A DNA stretch of 64,000 nt from Moraxella sp035181385 (lineage in GTDB: Bacteria; Pseudomonadota; Gammaproteobacteria; Pseudomonadales; Moraxellaceae). Shown here one piece after another: positions 26,101-34,062 of the stretch. The stretch covers positions 806,001 to 870,000 of the forward strand of contig NZ_JAXCJK010000001.1 in the NCBI RefSeq assembly GCF_035181385.1. Reading direction: 5' to 3'. The position numbers were made by a program, and so were the translations under genes. Under the pieces are notes generated by a model. The model saw only the letters and a list, made by a program, of their open reading frames with translations, did no database searches and had not been told where the DNA came from. Each line of letters begins with the position of its first letter. Positions within the stretch are counted from its first letter, which is position 1.

Positions 26101-26478
26101 ATGGGCAACATTACCATAGATGATTGGCAAGCCATTTTAGCCACCAAAGACCTAGTGAACAAAGCGATTGAAGATGCTCGTGCAGACAAACAAGTCAGCT
26201 CAAACCTAACTGCCAAGGCCAGCATAGTCGCAGACGGCACAACTGTAAATGCACTCAATAAACTGGGCGATGAAGTGCGTTTTGTGTTCATCACTAGCGA
26301 TGCTACCATTCAACAAGGTGCAGAATTTAGCGTGGTCATCTCACCTGCACATGGTCAAAAATGCACGCGTTGTTGGCACATTCGCTCTGATGTTGGCACA
26401 AATACGGCACACCCAGAATTATGCGAACGCTGCGTAAGTAATGTTGAAGGCGATGGAGAGGTTCGTCATCATGCCTAA
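23173..26478 (+). CDS. ileS: Isoleucyl-tRNA synthetase with a GNAT-like domain inserted in the CP1 editing domain
   Basis: IleRS charges tRNA-Ile and hydrolyses mischarged Val-tRNA in its CP1 domain. Class I motifs are present: HLGH (68-71) and KMSKS (780-784). The C-terminal zinc cysteines are CTRC (1064-1067) and CERC (1084-1087). The editing site keeps WTTTPWTLPAN and HTAPAHG (512-518) with VDD. The protein is 1101 residues against 938 in E. coli. The extra residues, about 277-446, fall between DYAVIKGD and AYFIIATNL and read as a RimJ/RimL-type N-acetyltransferase: NFLLRTLNKDDKDALF, FAIIDKKTGQIVGTTRFYD, DYWGTCANNEIKQAMLDYAF and NERSKKSVEKLGAVY. The insert DNA (about 24001-24510) is plainly richer in A+T than its flanks. 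It is in frame, so the synthetase should be made intact. lspA overlaps its end. Confidence 0.95.
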   Translation: MTEQKDYKNTLNLADTNFPMRADLAKREPKWLAEWETDELYKEIRAAKQGLPKYILHDGPPYANGQIHLGHAVNKVLKDIIIKAKTLDGYDAPYIVGWDCHGLPIEQKVENEFGKVGQPPKNDKNGEPITATAFRRACRDYAKSQIALQMADFKRLGVLADWDKPYLTMDFATEANIVRALGEIYKNGHIVRGQKPVNWCLDCGSALAEAEVEYDNKKSDAIYVGFDVVNRDDLTATTNLQGKLQAVIWTTTPWTLPANQAISVHSELDYAVIKGDKVTPFVIPNEIDSNNFLLRTLNKDDKDALFEKAKDPVIWELMPEKRNEPEIFNPYFDKAIKEKAFAIIDKKTGQIVGTTRFYDDKVSDDSIAIGYSFIAKDYWGTCANNEIKQAMLDYAFKQRNKVYFHIIKENERSKKSVEKLGAVYQSVNADERLAYLLENQTPINRTAYFIIATNLTQDFAKNVGLENVQTVASVKGADLTILKAQHPLIAERQVPFITGDHVTADSGTGLVHTAPAHGVDDYNVGRANDLPCENPVAGNGVYLDEAKVFVGEHIYKAQPKIIATLQASGHLLNHQVITHSYPHCWRHKTPIIFRATPQWFISMEEGGLREQALDDIKQVDWTPDWGQKRIESMMHGRPDWCISRQRTWGVPIAFFIHKDTNELHPNTYELIQKVAQVIETGGIEAWFDADVADFLDESDAPNYIKSTDTLDVWFDSGSTNFSVLANRDELTNPADLYLEGSDQHRGWFQSSLLVSEAIYGRPPYKQVLTHGFVVDEKGHKMSKSLGNIVEPQKEIDKTGADMLRLWIASADYRYEMSAGQKVFAGAMDNYRRIRNTIRFLLANTSDFNPTTDAVALDELVSLDKFILHLAKETQEAIIKSYDDMDFHQVVQAVSMFCSQSLGGFYLDIIKDRTYTTKADGLPRRSAQTALYHIAHALLRWIAPILSFTAQEAWEFVRHDGAKYIFADEWYNLPTPDMGNITIDDWQAILATKDLVNKAIEDARADKQVSSNLTAKASIVADGTTVNALNKLGDEVRFVFITSDATIQQGAEFSVVISPAHGQKCTRCWHIRSDVGTNTAHPELCERCVSNVEGDGEVRHHA
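24001..24510 (+). other. GNAT acetyltransferase-like insertion inside ileS
   Basis: This segment encodes about 170 residues absent from ordinary IleRS. Its order of elements (first strand LLRTLNKDD, DPVIWELMP helix, central strands, acetyl-CoA loop, NERSKKSVEKLGAVY) follows the Acetyltransf_3 family. The loop is WGTCANNEIK where relatives have WGTGxN, so a pyrophosphate-binding Gly is replaced by Cys. The right boundary is blurred because NRTAYFII could serve as a GNAT strand and as the resumed CP1 strand. No stop, start or flanking repeat is evident. Confidence 0.8.
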
Positions 26479-26983
26479 TATCTCAATGCCAAATGGTCAA
26501 AATGCGGTCAAATACTATTTTCTTGCATTCATAGTATTGCTTTTTGACCAAGTGACTAAATATTATTTTAATGCCACTTTTACATTATACCAGACCGTAG
26601 ATGTGCTACCGCCTGTATTAAACTGGACTTTGGCGTATAATCACGGTGCAGCATTTAGCTTTTTGGCTGACCAAAACGGCTGGCAGAAGTGGTTTTTTGC
26701 AATTTTGGGCCTACTGGTAATAAGTTTTGTCATCGTCCATCTAAGAAAAATCCCAAAATCTGCAAAAGTACTGTCGCTGGGTTTGGCGATGGTGCTGGGC
26801 GGTGCATTGGGCAATGTGATTGACCGATTTTTACATGGTTATGTCATTGATTTTATTCATGTTCATTATGCCAATGTATGGCATTATCCAATTTTTAATG
26901 TGGCAGACATTGGGTTGTGCGTAGGCATGACATTAGTGATATGGGATATGCTTTTTTTGGAGAAGGCTCGCCAAAAAAGATAA
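26471..26983 (+). CDS. lspA: Lipoprotein signal peptidase
   Basis: LspA cleaves signal peptides of lipid-modified prolipoproteins in the inner membrane, just before the acylated Cys. The 170-residue protein has four hydrophobic segments. The catalytic Asp residues are in GNVIDRFLHG and FNVADIGLCVG. FDQVTKYY near the N-terminus is also typical. The ATG at 26471 overlaps the last eight bases of ileS, so translation is coupled, as in many proteobacteria. The window encodes many likely substrates: the Cys-lipobox proteins at 7676, 11443, 13131, 27093 and 52944. Confidence 0.95.
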   Translation: MPNISMPNGQNAVKYYFLAFIVLLFDQVTKYYFNATFTLYQTVDVLPPVLNWTLAYNHGAAFSFLADQNGWQKWFFAILGLLVISFVIVHLRKIPKSAKVLSLGLAMVLGGALGNVIDRFLHGYVIDFIHVHYANVWHYPIFNVADIGLCVGMTLVIWDMLFLEKARQKR

Positions 26984-27003
26984 AAGTTAAGAAATTATTC
27001 TCC

Positions 27004-27025
27004 GCTTGCCTATGGCATGGCAAGC
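27004..27025. repeat. Inverted repeat downstream of lspA
   Basis: GCTTGCC (27004-27010) and GGCAAGC (27019-27025) can form a 7-bp stem with an eight-base loop. There is no T-run on either side, so it is not a standard terminator. Confidence 0.4.
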
Positions 27026-27092
27026 TCAACATCATTGATTTGGCAATGTTTGCCAAAATATCTTTTTATATTATTTAATTAGGAGATCTACC

Positions 27093-27869
27093 ATGCAAAA
27101 AACCGCAATTTTACCCCTATTGGCCCTAGCAATGATTGGCTTAACCGCCTGTGGAAAAAGTGGCTCTGGCACGCACGCCCCGATTGCATTACCCAACACC
27201 AAGCCAGACCTTACCAACACCCCCATCAAACCAAATACCTCTGACATTCAGGGGATTAAAATATCAATCACAAAAGGCAAAGCAGGCCCTGATACAATCA
27301 TTACTGACAGCCCAAGCATTAACCAACTGACGATCAACGGCACAATCATCGACTTTATTCCTGACAACTTTAATGCCAATCTAGAAAAGATACAAAAATT
27401 TACGGATAAGACAGCTCGTGTGAGTGGTAACCCATTCCTTAAACATACTCGTTATGGCTACGCACACGAAGGCATCAATGGTGAGGCTTATCTTTTTGCC
27501 CAAGGAAATGCAACCACCAATGTGCCTAATAGTGGCACAGCTACCTATGTTGGTCGTGCTGTCGAAATAAACAAAGACAATGTTGCCAGATTTGATCAAC
27601 GCCAACAAGACATTTCTATCGGTATCATACTAGAGGCTGCCTTTGATGTAGATTTTGACAAAAAGATTTTGACTGGTACCGTTGGCCCCAGCAAAAATGG
27701 CAGAGGACTGTTACAAGCCACCATCTCTGGCAATAAATTTACAGGCGAGCACAACGGCCTTAGTACAACGGGTCAATTTTATGGTGATGATGCCGCAGAA
27801 CTGGGTGGTACCTATCGCTATGCCGATGGTAGAACTGTCGGTGCTTATGGTGCAAAAAAGTTAAACTGA
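27093..27869 (+). CDS. Slam-dependent surface lipoprotein-like protein (TbpB/fHbp-type barrel)
   Basis: The 258-residue product has a lipoprotein signal ending LTAC (Cys20) followed by GKSGSG, then a Pro/Thr/Asn-rich linker to about residue 50. The C-terminal half reads as an eight-stranded TbpB-like barrel: GTATYVGRAVEI, AAFDVDFDKKILTGTV, GLLQATISGNKFTGEH, then GQFYGDDAAELGGTYRYADG and a final GAYGAKK. This matches haem-, transferrin- or complement-binding lipoproteins exported by Slam translocons in Moraxella, Neisseria and Acinetobacter. AGGAG precedes the ATG. No Slam gene is nearby. Its ligand cannot be predicted. It separates lspA from fkpB, which are usually adjacent. Confidence 0.75.
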   Translation: MQKTAILPLLALAMIGLTACGKSGSGTHAPIALPNTKPDLTNTPIKPNTSDIQGIKISITKGKAGPDTIITDSPSINQLTINGTIIDFIPDNFNANLEKIQKFTDKTARVSGNPFLKHTRYGYAHEGINGEAYLFAQGNATTNVPNSGTATYVGRAVEINKDNVARFDQRQQDISIGIILEAAFDVDFDKKILTGTVGPSKNGRGLLQATISGNKFTGEHNGLSTTGQFYGDDAAELGGTYRYADGRTVGAYGAKKLN

Positions 27870-27909
27870 CCGAACAGTTTTAATTCGCCATACCCAAAAA
27901 GCCAAATGT

Positions 27910-27945
27910 TTTCTCGTCAAGACAAAGCATTGTTTTGACGAGAAA
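27910..27945. repeat. Long inverted repeat after the surface-lipoprotein gene
   Basis: TTTCTCGTCAA (27910-27920) and TTGACGAGAAA (27935-27945) form an 11-bp stem, extendable by ACA/TGT. It lies 40 bases after the stop. It may end the lipoprotein transcript, but no proper T-run follows. Confidence 0.5.
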
Positions 27946-28035
27946 TTCTGGCCACTTACTGTGGGTCTTGGCAGACCAATCATTAAGCCAGATTTATTGC
28001 GGTAGATTTGTATTTAGGTTTTATTTGGACAATCT

Positions 28036-28521
28036 ATGAATATTTTACCAAACGAAGAAATTCGCATCACCGACGGTAGTACTGTCAATCTGCATTTTGA
28101 AGTCAGCCTACCTAATGGTACGGTCATTGACTCAACCTTTGGGCGTGATGAACCTGTCAGCCTAACCATCGGTGATGAAAGTCTACTGGCAGGGTTTGAG
28201 CAGGTATTGATGAATTTAAAAGCAGGCGATGTACGCACCGCTCATCTATCACCAGAACACGCTTTTGGCGAATGGAATAAAGAGAATGTTCAAGTTTTTC
28301 CCCGTGCTAAATTCTCAATTTCCGAACCAAACCCAACCATCGGCATGATGATGGAATTTAATGATCAAGGCAAAAATTCACTCGTAGGCGTAGTCAGTGA
28401 AGTCAGCGATGATGAGGTAAAAGTTGATTTTAATCACCCACTAGCAGGTCAAGATGTGCTGTTTAAGGTACAAATTTTTAAAGTAACGCCAAAAGGTGAA
28501 AGCAGTTTGAAGTTTATTTAA
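28036..28521 (+). CDS. fkpB: FKBP-type peptidyl-prolyl isomerase, SlpA/FkpB subfamily
   Basis: This cytoplasmic prolyl cis-trans isomerase has 161 residues. The FKBP fold shows GTVIDSTFGRDEPVSLTIGD and LLAGFEQVLMNLKAGD, with HAFGE before an insert-in-flap chaperone domain, as in SlyD and SlpA. It lacks the His-rich SlyD tail. It normally follows lspA directly in gammaproteobacteria; here a lipoprotein gene lies between them. A bidirectional terminator follows. ispH, often next, is not here. Confidence 0.93.
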   Translation: MNILPNEEIRITDGSTVNLHFEVSLPNGTVIDSTFGRDEPVSLTIGDESLLAGFEQVLMNLKAGDVRTAHLSPEHAFGEWNKENVQVFPRAKFSISEPNPTIGMMMEFNDQGKNSLVGVVSEVSDDEVKVDFNHPLAGQDVLFKVQIFKVTPKGESSLKFI

Positions 28522-28533
28522 ATCAATCAAATC

Positions 28534-28569
28534 AAAAAAATCGGACAATAAAAATGGTCCGATTTTTTT
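28534..28569. terminator. Bidirectional terminator between fkpB and plsC
   Basis: A seven-A run plus TCGGAC (28534-28546) pairs with GTCCGA plus a seven-T run (28557-28569). It serves both convergent genes. Confidence 0.85.
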
Positions 28570-28580
28570 GGGTTTTAAAA

Positions 28581-29369
28581 TTAAGACTTTAATATCCGTG
28601 AATGCAAATCTGCCAACCCATGCTCCATTGCCAGTTGCAACTCTGTGGTAAGTTCCTTTTGGGTTTTATTGTTAGGAAAAATCGGTACCAATGGTAATAC
28701 ATACGCCACAATACCATCACTGTCCGCCACCCGCCTTAGACTATCAGCCATCGTACGCTTACCATAGTAGGCCGCATCGTCAGAAAGTTTACCATCTTTA
28801 TCAACATAAGCGGTGATAATGGGACAGATTGGCAATCCTGTATCTATACTTGCCTGCAATAATTTACCATAAATTTTTTTGATTTGCTTGCCATTTGTAG
28901 TGGTCGCCTCTGGAAAAAATAGCACCGAATGGCCATCACGCAAAAAATGAGCAATCTGCTCAACCACCCCTCCTGCATCACCCGACCCACGCTTGATGAA
29001 CAGTGTACCGCCAGCCTTGGCAAGCCTACCAAAAATAAACCACTCTCCAATTTCCGCCTTGGACAAGAAAAATACGGGAGCAACCGAACCAACCACAGGG
29101 ATATCTAGCCATGAGACATGATTACTTACCCACAATCCATGTATCTGTGGCACTGGCTCAACTGGCACAACATCAACACCAAACGAACGGCACATTTTTT
29201 GGCAAAAAATTTGAATATATTTAGTCAATCTATCTCTAGGCGGATTATCAAATGCACCAATTTTATAGGCCGCACGAAAACCCCCAACCAAGGTAGATCC
29301 CATGCTGATGATTTTTTTACCACGACCAAGCTGCTTTTTTACAAAATCTGCCATAATTTTCTCTATCAT
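28581..29369 (-). CDS. plsC: 1-acyl-sn-glycerol-3-phosphate acyltransferase
   Basis: PlsC acylates lysophosphatidic acid to phosphatidic acid at the inner membrane. The 262-residue protein has the catalytic HX4D motif in NHVSWLDIP and the substrate motif FPEATTTNG, where most relatives have FPEGTR, so the Gly is Ala. AGGTLFIKRGSG is the third block. A second ATG at 29352-29354 (MADF) is also a plausible start. It is monocistronic between convergent fkpB and the ftsH terminator. Confidence 0.88.
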   Translation of the reverse strand: MIEKIMADFVKKQLGRGKKIISMGSTLVGGFRAAYKIGAFDNPPRDRLTKYIQIFCQKMCRSFGVDVVPVEPVPQIHGLWVSNHVSWLDIPVVGSVAPVFFLSKAEIGEWFIFGRLAKAGGTLFIKRGSGDAGGVVEQIAHFLRDGHSVLFFPEATTTNGKQIKKIYGKLLQASIDTGLPICPIITAYVDKDGKLSDDAAYYGKRTMADSLRRVADSDGIVAYVLPLVPIFPNNKTQKELTTELQLAMEHGLADLHSRILKS

Positions 29370-29471
29370 TTTATCATGTTAAACAGATAACCATGCTATA
29401 AAAAAAACGGATAAATTGCAAGTATTTTAGTAAACAAATATTCACATCAAACAACGCTAATTTCCCAAATA

Positions 29472-29502
29472 AAAAAACACCGTGATGCACACGGTGTTTT
29501 TT
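29472..29502 (-). terminator. Intrinsic terminator of ftsH
   Basis: A near-perfect stem with A-run CACCGTG and CACGGTG T-run arms and a five-base loop lies 20 bases after the ftsH stop. Confidence 0.85.
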
Positions 29503-29521
29503 AGATAATCAAATTCAGCAA

Positions 29522-31423
29522 TCAGGCTGTAGGTAAAGGCGGTGGCAACTCATCAAATGGAGCAGTTGGTACCGTTTTAATGTCTGGCACCTCATGTTGA
29601 TAGTCTTTTGGTTCTCTTGGCTCTTCACCATTCATGATCTGCAAAAATTGCTCACGATCAATAGTTTCCCACTTCATGAGAGCATCTACCATGGCGTGCA
29701 TCTTATCATGATTATCATCAATTAAGCGATATGCCACATCATATTGCTCTTCTAGAATGCGACGCACTTCATCATCAACCTTTTGCTGAGTGGCCTCTGA
29801 GATGGTACGAGTAGAACCACCAATATAGCCACCATGTTCTTCAGCTTCATAAACCATGACGCCAAGATTATCACTCATGCCATATTTAGTTACCATCGCA
29901 CGCGCCATTTTGGTGGCTCTCTCAAAGTCATTGCTTGCACCAGTCGATTGCCGATTGACAAAAATCTCCTCAGCGATACGCCCACCAAATAAAATAGACA
30001 ACTCATTAAGCATTTTATCTTTATAATTGCTCACTGCATCTTGTTCAGGCAGCTGCCAAGTAACGCCCAAAGCCCACCCCCTAGGCATGATGGTAACCTT
30101 ATGAACAGGGTCGGTATTTGGCAATAACTGAGCCACCAATGCATGACCTGCCTCATGATAGGCCGTGGCACGGCGTTCATCTTCACGAAGCACCATTGAC
30201 TTACGCTCAGGCCCCATGTATAACTTATCTTTGGCATCTTCAAAGTCATTCATGTCCACATGAGACTTATTGCGGCGAGCAGCAAACAAGGCAGCTTCAT
30301 TCACAAGATTGGCAAGCTGAGCACCGCTAAATCCTGGTGTACCACGAGCCAAGGCATTAACATCTACACCGATGGTCTGTGGCAATTTTTTTAGATGTAC
30401 ATTCAAAATTTGCTCACGACCCTTGATGTCTGGCAGGCCAACTGATACCTGGCGGTCAAAGCGGCCTGGACGAAGCAAAGCCTTATCCAGCACATCAACA
30501 CGGTTGGTTGCGGCAATGACAATAACGCCATCGTTGCCTTCAAAACCGTCCATTTCAACAAGCAGTTGGTTAAGAGTCTGCTCACGCTCATCATGGCCAC
30601 CCCCCATACCAGAACCACGATGACGACCCACCGCATCAATCTCATCAATAAAAATGATGCAAGGAGCGTTTTTCTTGGCTTGCTCAAACATATCACGCAC
30701 ACGGCTAGCACCAACACCAACAAACATTTCAACAAAGTCGGAGCCTGATATTGAAAAAAACGGCACTTTAGCTTCACCTGCAATCGCCTTAGCCAATAGG
30801 GTTTTACCCGTACCTGGCGGACCCACCATTAAAACACCTCGTGGAATGGTCGCACCCAGCTTGGTAAACTTAGCAGGATCTTTTAGAAAATCAACAATCT
30901 CAACGACTTCTTGTTTAGATTCCTCACAGCCTGCCACATCAGCAAAGGTAACTTTAATTTGGTCCTCTGTCAGCATTTTGGCTTTTGACTTGCCAAAGCT
31001 CATCGGATTGCGACCGCCCATGCCACCACCAGCACCACCGCTCATGCCACGCATGAACAGCCAAAATAGGCCGATGATGAGCAAAATAGGAAAAGCAGCA
31101 ATGAGCAGTTGAGAGCCAATACCTTGTCGTTCAGGCACCGTACCTTGGATCTCGACATCATGCTCTCTTAGAAGTGGCATTAGCCCATCATCACTAATGG
31201 CAGGACGCACAGTTTCAAAGGCGGAGCCATTGACTTTCTTTCCTGTAATTTCCTCGCCATCAATCTTTACTTCCTTAATTTCACCTTTGGAAACTGCTGT
31301 TACAAATGACGAATAATTCAGCTGGTCAGTATCAGCATTTGCACGGTCAAGATTGCTAAAAATTGCAACCACCACACCAATAATCACCAACCACAATAAG
31401 GTATTTTTTACCATGTTGTTCAC
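29522..31423 (-). CDS. ftsH: ATP-dependent zinc metalloprotease FtsH
   Basis: FtsH is the membrane-anchored hexameric AAA+ protease that degrades LpxC, misfolded membrane proteins and other substrates. The 633 residues comprise an N-terminal helix, a periplasmic domain and a second helix (about 110-128). The AAA module has Walker A GPPGTGKTLLAKA, Walker B IIFIDEIDAVG and an SRH segment ending LLRPGRFDRQV. The zinc protease motif is HEAGH. The GTG at 31421-31423 is favoured because AGGA lies seven bases upstream. rlmE is just upstream, the usual rlmE-ftsH pair. Its classical substrate gene lpxC is also in this window. Confidence 0.97.
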   Translation of the reverse strand: MNNMVKNTLLWLVIIGVVVAIFSNLDRANADTDQLNYSSFVTAVSKGEIKEVKIDGEEITGKKVNGSAFETVRPAISDDGLMPLLREHDVEIQGTVPERQGIGSQLLIAAFPILLIIGLFWLFMRGMSGGAGGGMGGRNPMSFGKSKAKMLTEDQIKVTFADVAGCEESKQEVVEIVDFLKDPAKFTKLGATIPRGVLMVGPPGTGKTLLAKAIAGEAKVPFFSISGSDFVEMFVGVGASRVRDMFEQAKKNAPCIIFIDEIDAVGRHRGSGMGGGHDEREQTLNQLLVEMDGFEGNDGVIVIAATNRVDVLDKALLRPGRFDRQVSVGLPDIKGREQILNVHLKKLPQTIGVDVNALARGTPGFSGAQLANLVNEAALFAARRNKSHVDMNDFEDAKDKLYMGPERKSMVLREDERRATAYHEAGHALVAQLLPNTDPVHKVTIMPRGWALGVTWQLPEQDAVSNYKDKMLNELSILFGGRIAEEIFVNRQSTGASNDFERATKMARAMVTKYGMSDNLGVMVYEAEEHGGYIGGSTRTISEATQQKVDDEVRRILEEQYDVAYRLIDDNHDKMHAMVDALMKWETIDREQFLQIMNGEEPREPKDYQHEVPDIKTVPTAPFDELPPPLPTA

Positions 31424-31528
31424 TAACTTTTCCTATTCTTAGCATTTTGCTATTTGTCTATTTTGGTAGCACTCAAACAGAGATGCGTATTTATATGTGG
31501 ATATTTTTACCAAATTCAAGATAAAAAA

Positions 31529-32161
31529 TCACCTAATAGCCACCCAAAACATCTCTTTTGAGCGTGGGCGAGATGCCGCAGGTTTAATACTTTTTATTTT
31601 GCTGAATTTTTTTTGCATGTCGTTGCGAAGTTCTGCCGAACCTTCACCTTGGAACACCTTCATAATGAGTGCACCACCTTCTGGCAAAACCTTTAAAGCA
31701 AAGTCCACCGCAAGCTCACACAGATACATCATGCGTGGCATATCCACCGCCGACATTCCTGATGTATTAGGGGCCATATCAGACAAGACCACATCGACAC
31801 GCCGACCAGCAACTTCCGCCATAATCTTATCAAATACCGCCTGCTCACGGAAATCACCTTGAATAAAAGTTACATTTTCAAGCGTATCCATTGGCAAAAT
31901 ATCAGAGGCAATCAAAATTCCAGCATCACCCACAAGTTGTCCTGCAACTTGAGACCAGCTCCCTGGTGCTGAACCCAGATCCACCACCGTCATACCTTTT
32001 TTAATAAGGCCTGTTTTTTCATTGATTTCAAGTAATTTATACGCAGCACGAGCACGATAGCCATCTTTTTGAGCTTTTTGGACATAAAAATCATCGATAT
32101 GCTCTTTCATCCAAGCACGGCTTGATTTTGAAAATTTCTTATTGGTAATGCGAGTTGCCAT
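31529..32161 (-). CDS. rlmE: 23S rRNA (uridine2552-2'-O)-methyltransferase
   Basis: RlmE (FtsJ/RrmJ) methylates U2552 in the A-loop of 23S rRNA late in 50S assembly, using SAM. The 210-residue protein has the SAM site VVDLGSAPGSWSQVA, the VLSDMAPNTSG motif with catalytic Asp, and the K of GGALIMKVFQGEG (K-D-K-E tetrad). The size matches E. coli (209). It is upstream of ftsH on the same strand and divergent from yhbY, the conserved arrangement. Confidence 0.96.
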   Translation of the reverse strand: MATRITNKKFSKSSRAWMKEHIDDFYVQKAQKDGYRARAAYKLLEINEKTGLIKKGMTVVDLGSAPGSWSQVAGQLVGDAGILIASDILPMDTLENVTFIQGDFREQAVFDKIMAEVAGRRVDVVLSDMAPNTSGMSAVDMPRMMYLCELAVDFALKVLPEGGALIMKVFQGEGSAELRNDMQKKFSKIKSIKPAASRPRSKEMFWVAIR

Positions 32162-32300
32162 AAGAAGCGTTTTACACCTTTGTTAATTTTTTAAAATTCA
32201 AATGAATAACCGGTCTAGTTTACCATTTTTATCAGTTAATTTGGGATAATTTCTGCTATAATATGTTAAATTTAGCAAATTTTTTACTTTGGAAAAATCT

Positions 32301-32618
32301 ATGAGCAACAAAAAATCAAAAATGCAAGACTTAAAAGAACTGCGTGGTATCGGCCATCACCTAAATCCTGTCGTTATCGTTGGTGGCAATGGCTTGACCA
32401 ATACACTGATTGAAGAGATAGAGCGAGCCTTGCATGATCACGAACTCATTAAAATCAAAATCCCAGCAGGTTCTGCTGACGAACGCAAAGAATGTGCCAA
32501 TGCCATTGCAGACGCCACCAAAAGTCAAATCATTCATCATATAGGACGCATGGTTCTGCTACTACGCAAAAATCCAGAGCCAAATGCCAAGTTGTCCAAT
32601 CTGGTACGCTTTTCCTGA
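32301..32618 (+). CDS. yhbY: Ribosome assembly RNA-binding protein YhbY (CRM domain)
   Basis: The 105-residue CRM-domain protein binds pre-50S particles. LKELRGIGHHLNPVVIVGGNGLT is the N-terminal signature with a GxxG-like loop, and ELIKIKIPAGSADERKE completes the fold. The ATG at 32301 follows GGAAA; an upstream TTG at 32289 is less likely. It is divergent from rlmE. A DOMON-like gene starts 17 bases after its stop and is probably cotranscribed. Confidence 0.93.
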   Translation: MSNKKSKMQDLKELRGIGHHLNPVVIVGGNGLTNTLIEEIERALHDHELIKIKIPAGSADERKECANAIADATKSQIIHHIGRMVLLLRKNPEPNAKLSNLVRFS

Positions 32619-32634
32619 TCACACCGATACCATC

Positions 32635-33276
32635 ATGCCAGATACACTCAATACAAAGGCAATTCATCAAACTGTCTTTTGGGGTAATATAGCATCTCCC
32701 CAAATTCACTCACACACCCTGACAGCGACCGAACCAAACTCACCTAAGATTGATGTTGCCATCAGCCTTCAAGATGATTATGGCACTAATATCAGTGGTG
32801 CTAATATCAGCTATTTTATTAAGCGTACTGATTGGCTTCATCTGCCAAATTTATCCAAAGATAGTGCTCGCCAAGACTATCTTTGGCAGGGCAATTGCTT
32901 TGAATGCTTTTTTGGATTTGATGAGTGCACAGATTATGTTGAGCTTAATTTCACATCTCATTCGATCGGTAGTCTTTATAATTTATACCATTTTACTGAT
33001 TATCGCACACCCAATATCATGCCGCCTGCACAAACCAATGGGCAGATCATCATAAAAAGCATAGAAAATGACGAGATGAGCAAAATAACCAGTAGCCATC
33101 ATGTTTACCACCTAACCGTTATTTTTGATACACCAGCTTTTAGAGGCAAATCAAAACCCATCAACAAAATCAATCCTGCTGTCATTTTATACAAAAACGA
33201 TACAGCAATTTTTTATGCCAAAAACCACACCAACCCACCAGATTTTCATGATAAGCGTTCTTGGATAAATATTTGA
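32635..33276 (+). CDS. DOMON-like domain protein, function unknown
   Basis: From the ATG at 32635 the protein is 213 residues, soluble, without signal peptide. Segments YLWQGNCFECFFGF, DYVELNFTSHSIGSLYNLY and PPDFHDKRSW resemble the DOMON-like proteins of Acinetobacter and relatives, which are predicted beta-sandwiches of unknown role. The frame is open to 32584 inside yhbY, but the later start leaves a normal 17-base gap. It is followed by a bidirectional terminator. Confidence 0.72.
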   Translation: MPDTLNTKAIHQTVFWGNIASPQIHSHTLTATEPNSPKIDVAISLQDDYGTNISGANISYFIKRTDWLHLPNLSKDSARQDYLWQGNCFECFFGFDECTDYVELNFTSHSIGSLYNLYHFTDYRTPNIMPPAQTNGQIIIKSIENDEMSKITSSHHVYHLTVIFDTPAFRGKSKPINKINPAVILYKNDTAIFYAKNHTNPPDFHDKRSWINI

Positions 33277-33279
33277 CAA

Positions 33280-33310
33280 AAAAATAAACCAACTAAAAGT
33301 TGGTTTATTT
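33280..33310. terminator. Bidirectional terminator between the DOMON-like and CHAP genes
   Basis: A perfect 13-bp stem, AAATAAACCAACT (33282-33294) with AGTTGGTTTATTT (33298-33310), closes on an AAA loop. Confidence 0.8.
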
Positions 33311-33327
33311 AATTAATATCAGTCGAT

Positions 33328-34062
33328 TTAATGCTCATTTAAAGCAAGCATCGTACCTGTATTTGCACTTGCATCCACATAGCGTGCATCACGCCAAACG
33401 GTATAGCCATTATGCTGGCTGTACGGACTAAACTTTGGCTGACGAAAGTCAGAAACCCATTGATTGCCATCATAAATTTGGATATGACCATGTGGATTTT
33501 TAGCCGTGCGATTAAATACCACCACATCACCTACTTGCGGTTGATAATCATCGCTACTAATCTGGGCAAACCCAGCATCTGCTAATGTGCCATGTGCATA
33601 TTGATATGCAGAAGGGTTGGGTGTAAATTCATAGCCTGCTGATTGTAGTGCCTTACGCACATATAAAGCACATCGCCCCAAACTGCCGGCATGAGCAGCA
33701 CGAGCTGCTGTTCGAGCAGCAATACTTGGTGCACTATTTGTGCTAAGTTTTGCCACAATAGATGTTGATTCATCACTAACGACATCATCCATCAAGACCA
33801 CATCTTGATTGGTAACAATAAGACTAGACATGGCGTTTAATGAGTTTGTCGGTTGATAAACCGAGACAACAGGCATTGAATTTTGCGATTGGGCAATCAA
33901 TTGATTGATTGCATCATCAATATTGGTGGTGGTATTGGTTGTACTATTAACAGTATTAACATTAATGTAGTTACCCTGACTAACCTGAATACTTGCTTGT
34001 GCAGTACCAGATTGTCCAAGAGTCAGCCCAACAGCCGACATCAGCCAAAACACTCTTTTCAT
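33328..34062 (-). CDS. Secreted CHAP-domain protein, putative peptidoglycan hydrolase
   Basis: The 244-residue product starts with a signal peptide cleaved near AQA. A Ser/Thr/Asn/Val-rich, probably disordered region to about residue 110 follows. The C-terminal CHAP (NlpC/P60-like) domain has the catalytic Cys in GRCALYVRKAL and His in PHGHIQIYDG. CHAP domains act as amidases or endopeptidases on peptidoglycan peptides. There is no lipobox or SH3/LysM domain. AGGA precedes the ATG. The leader holds an inverted repeat (CATCAAGA at about 34078, TCTTGATG at about 34099). Confidence 0.82.
   Translation of the reverse strand: MKRVFWLMSAVGLTLGQSGTAQASIQVSQGNYINVNTVNSTTNTTTNIDDAINQLIAQSQNSMPVVSVYQPTNSLNAMSSLIVTNQDVVLMDDVVSDESTSIVAKLSTNSAPSIAARTAARAAHAGSLGRCALYVRKALQSAGYEFTPNPSAYQYAHGTLADAGFAQISSDDYQPQVGDVVVFNRTAKNPHGHIQIYDGNQWVSDFRQPKFSPYSQHNGYTVWRDARYVDASANTGTMLALNEH

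Noticed and set aside
27093..27869. Calling the lipoprotein TbpB or fHbp itself
   Set aside because: At 258 residues it is far shorter than TbpB, and only the general barrel pattern is recognisable, so a specific ligand or name is not justified.
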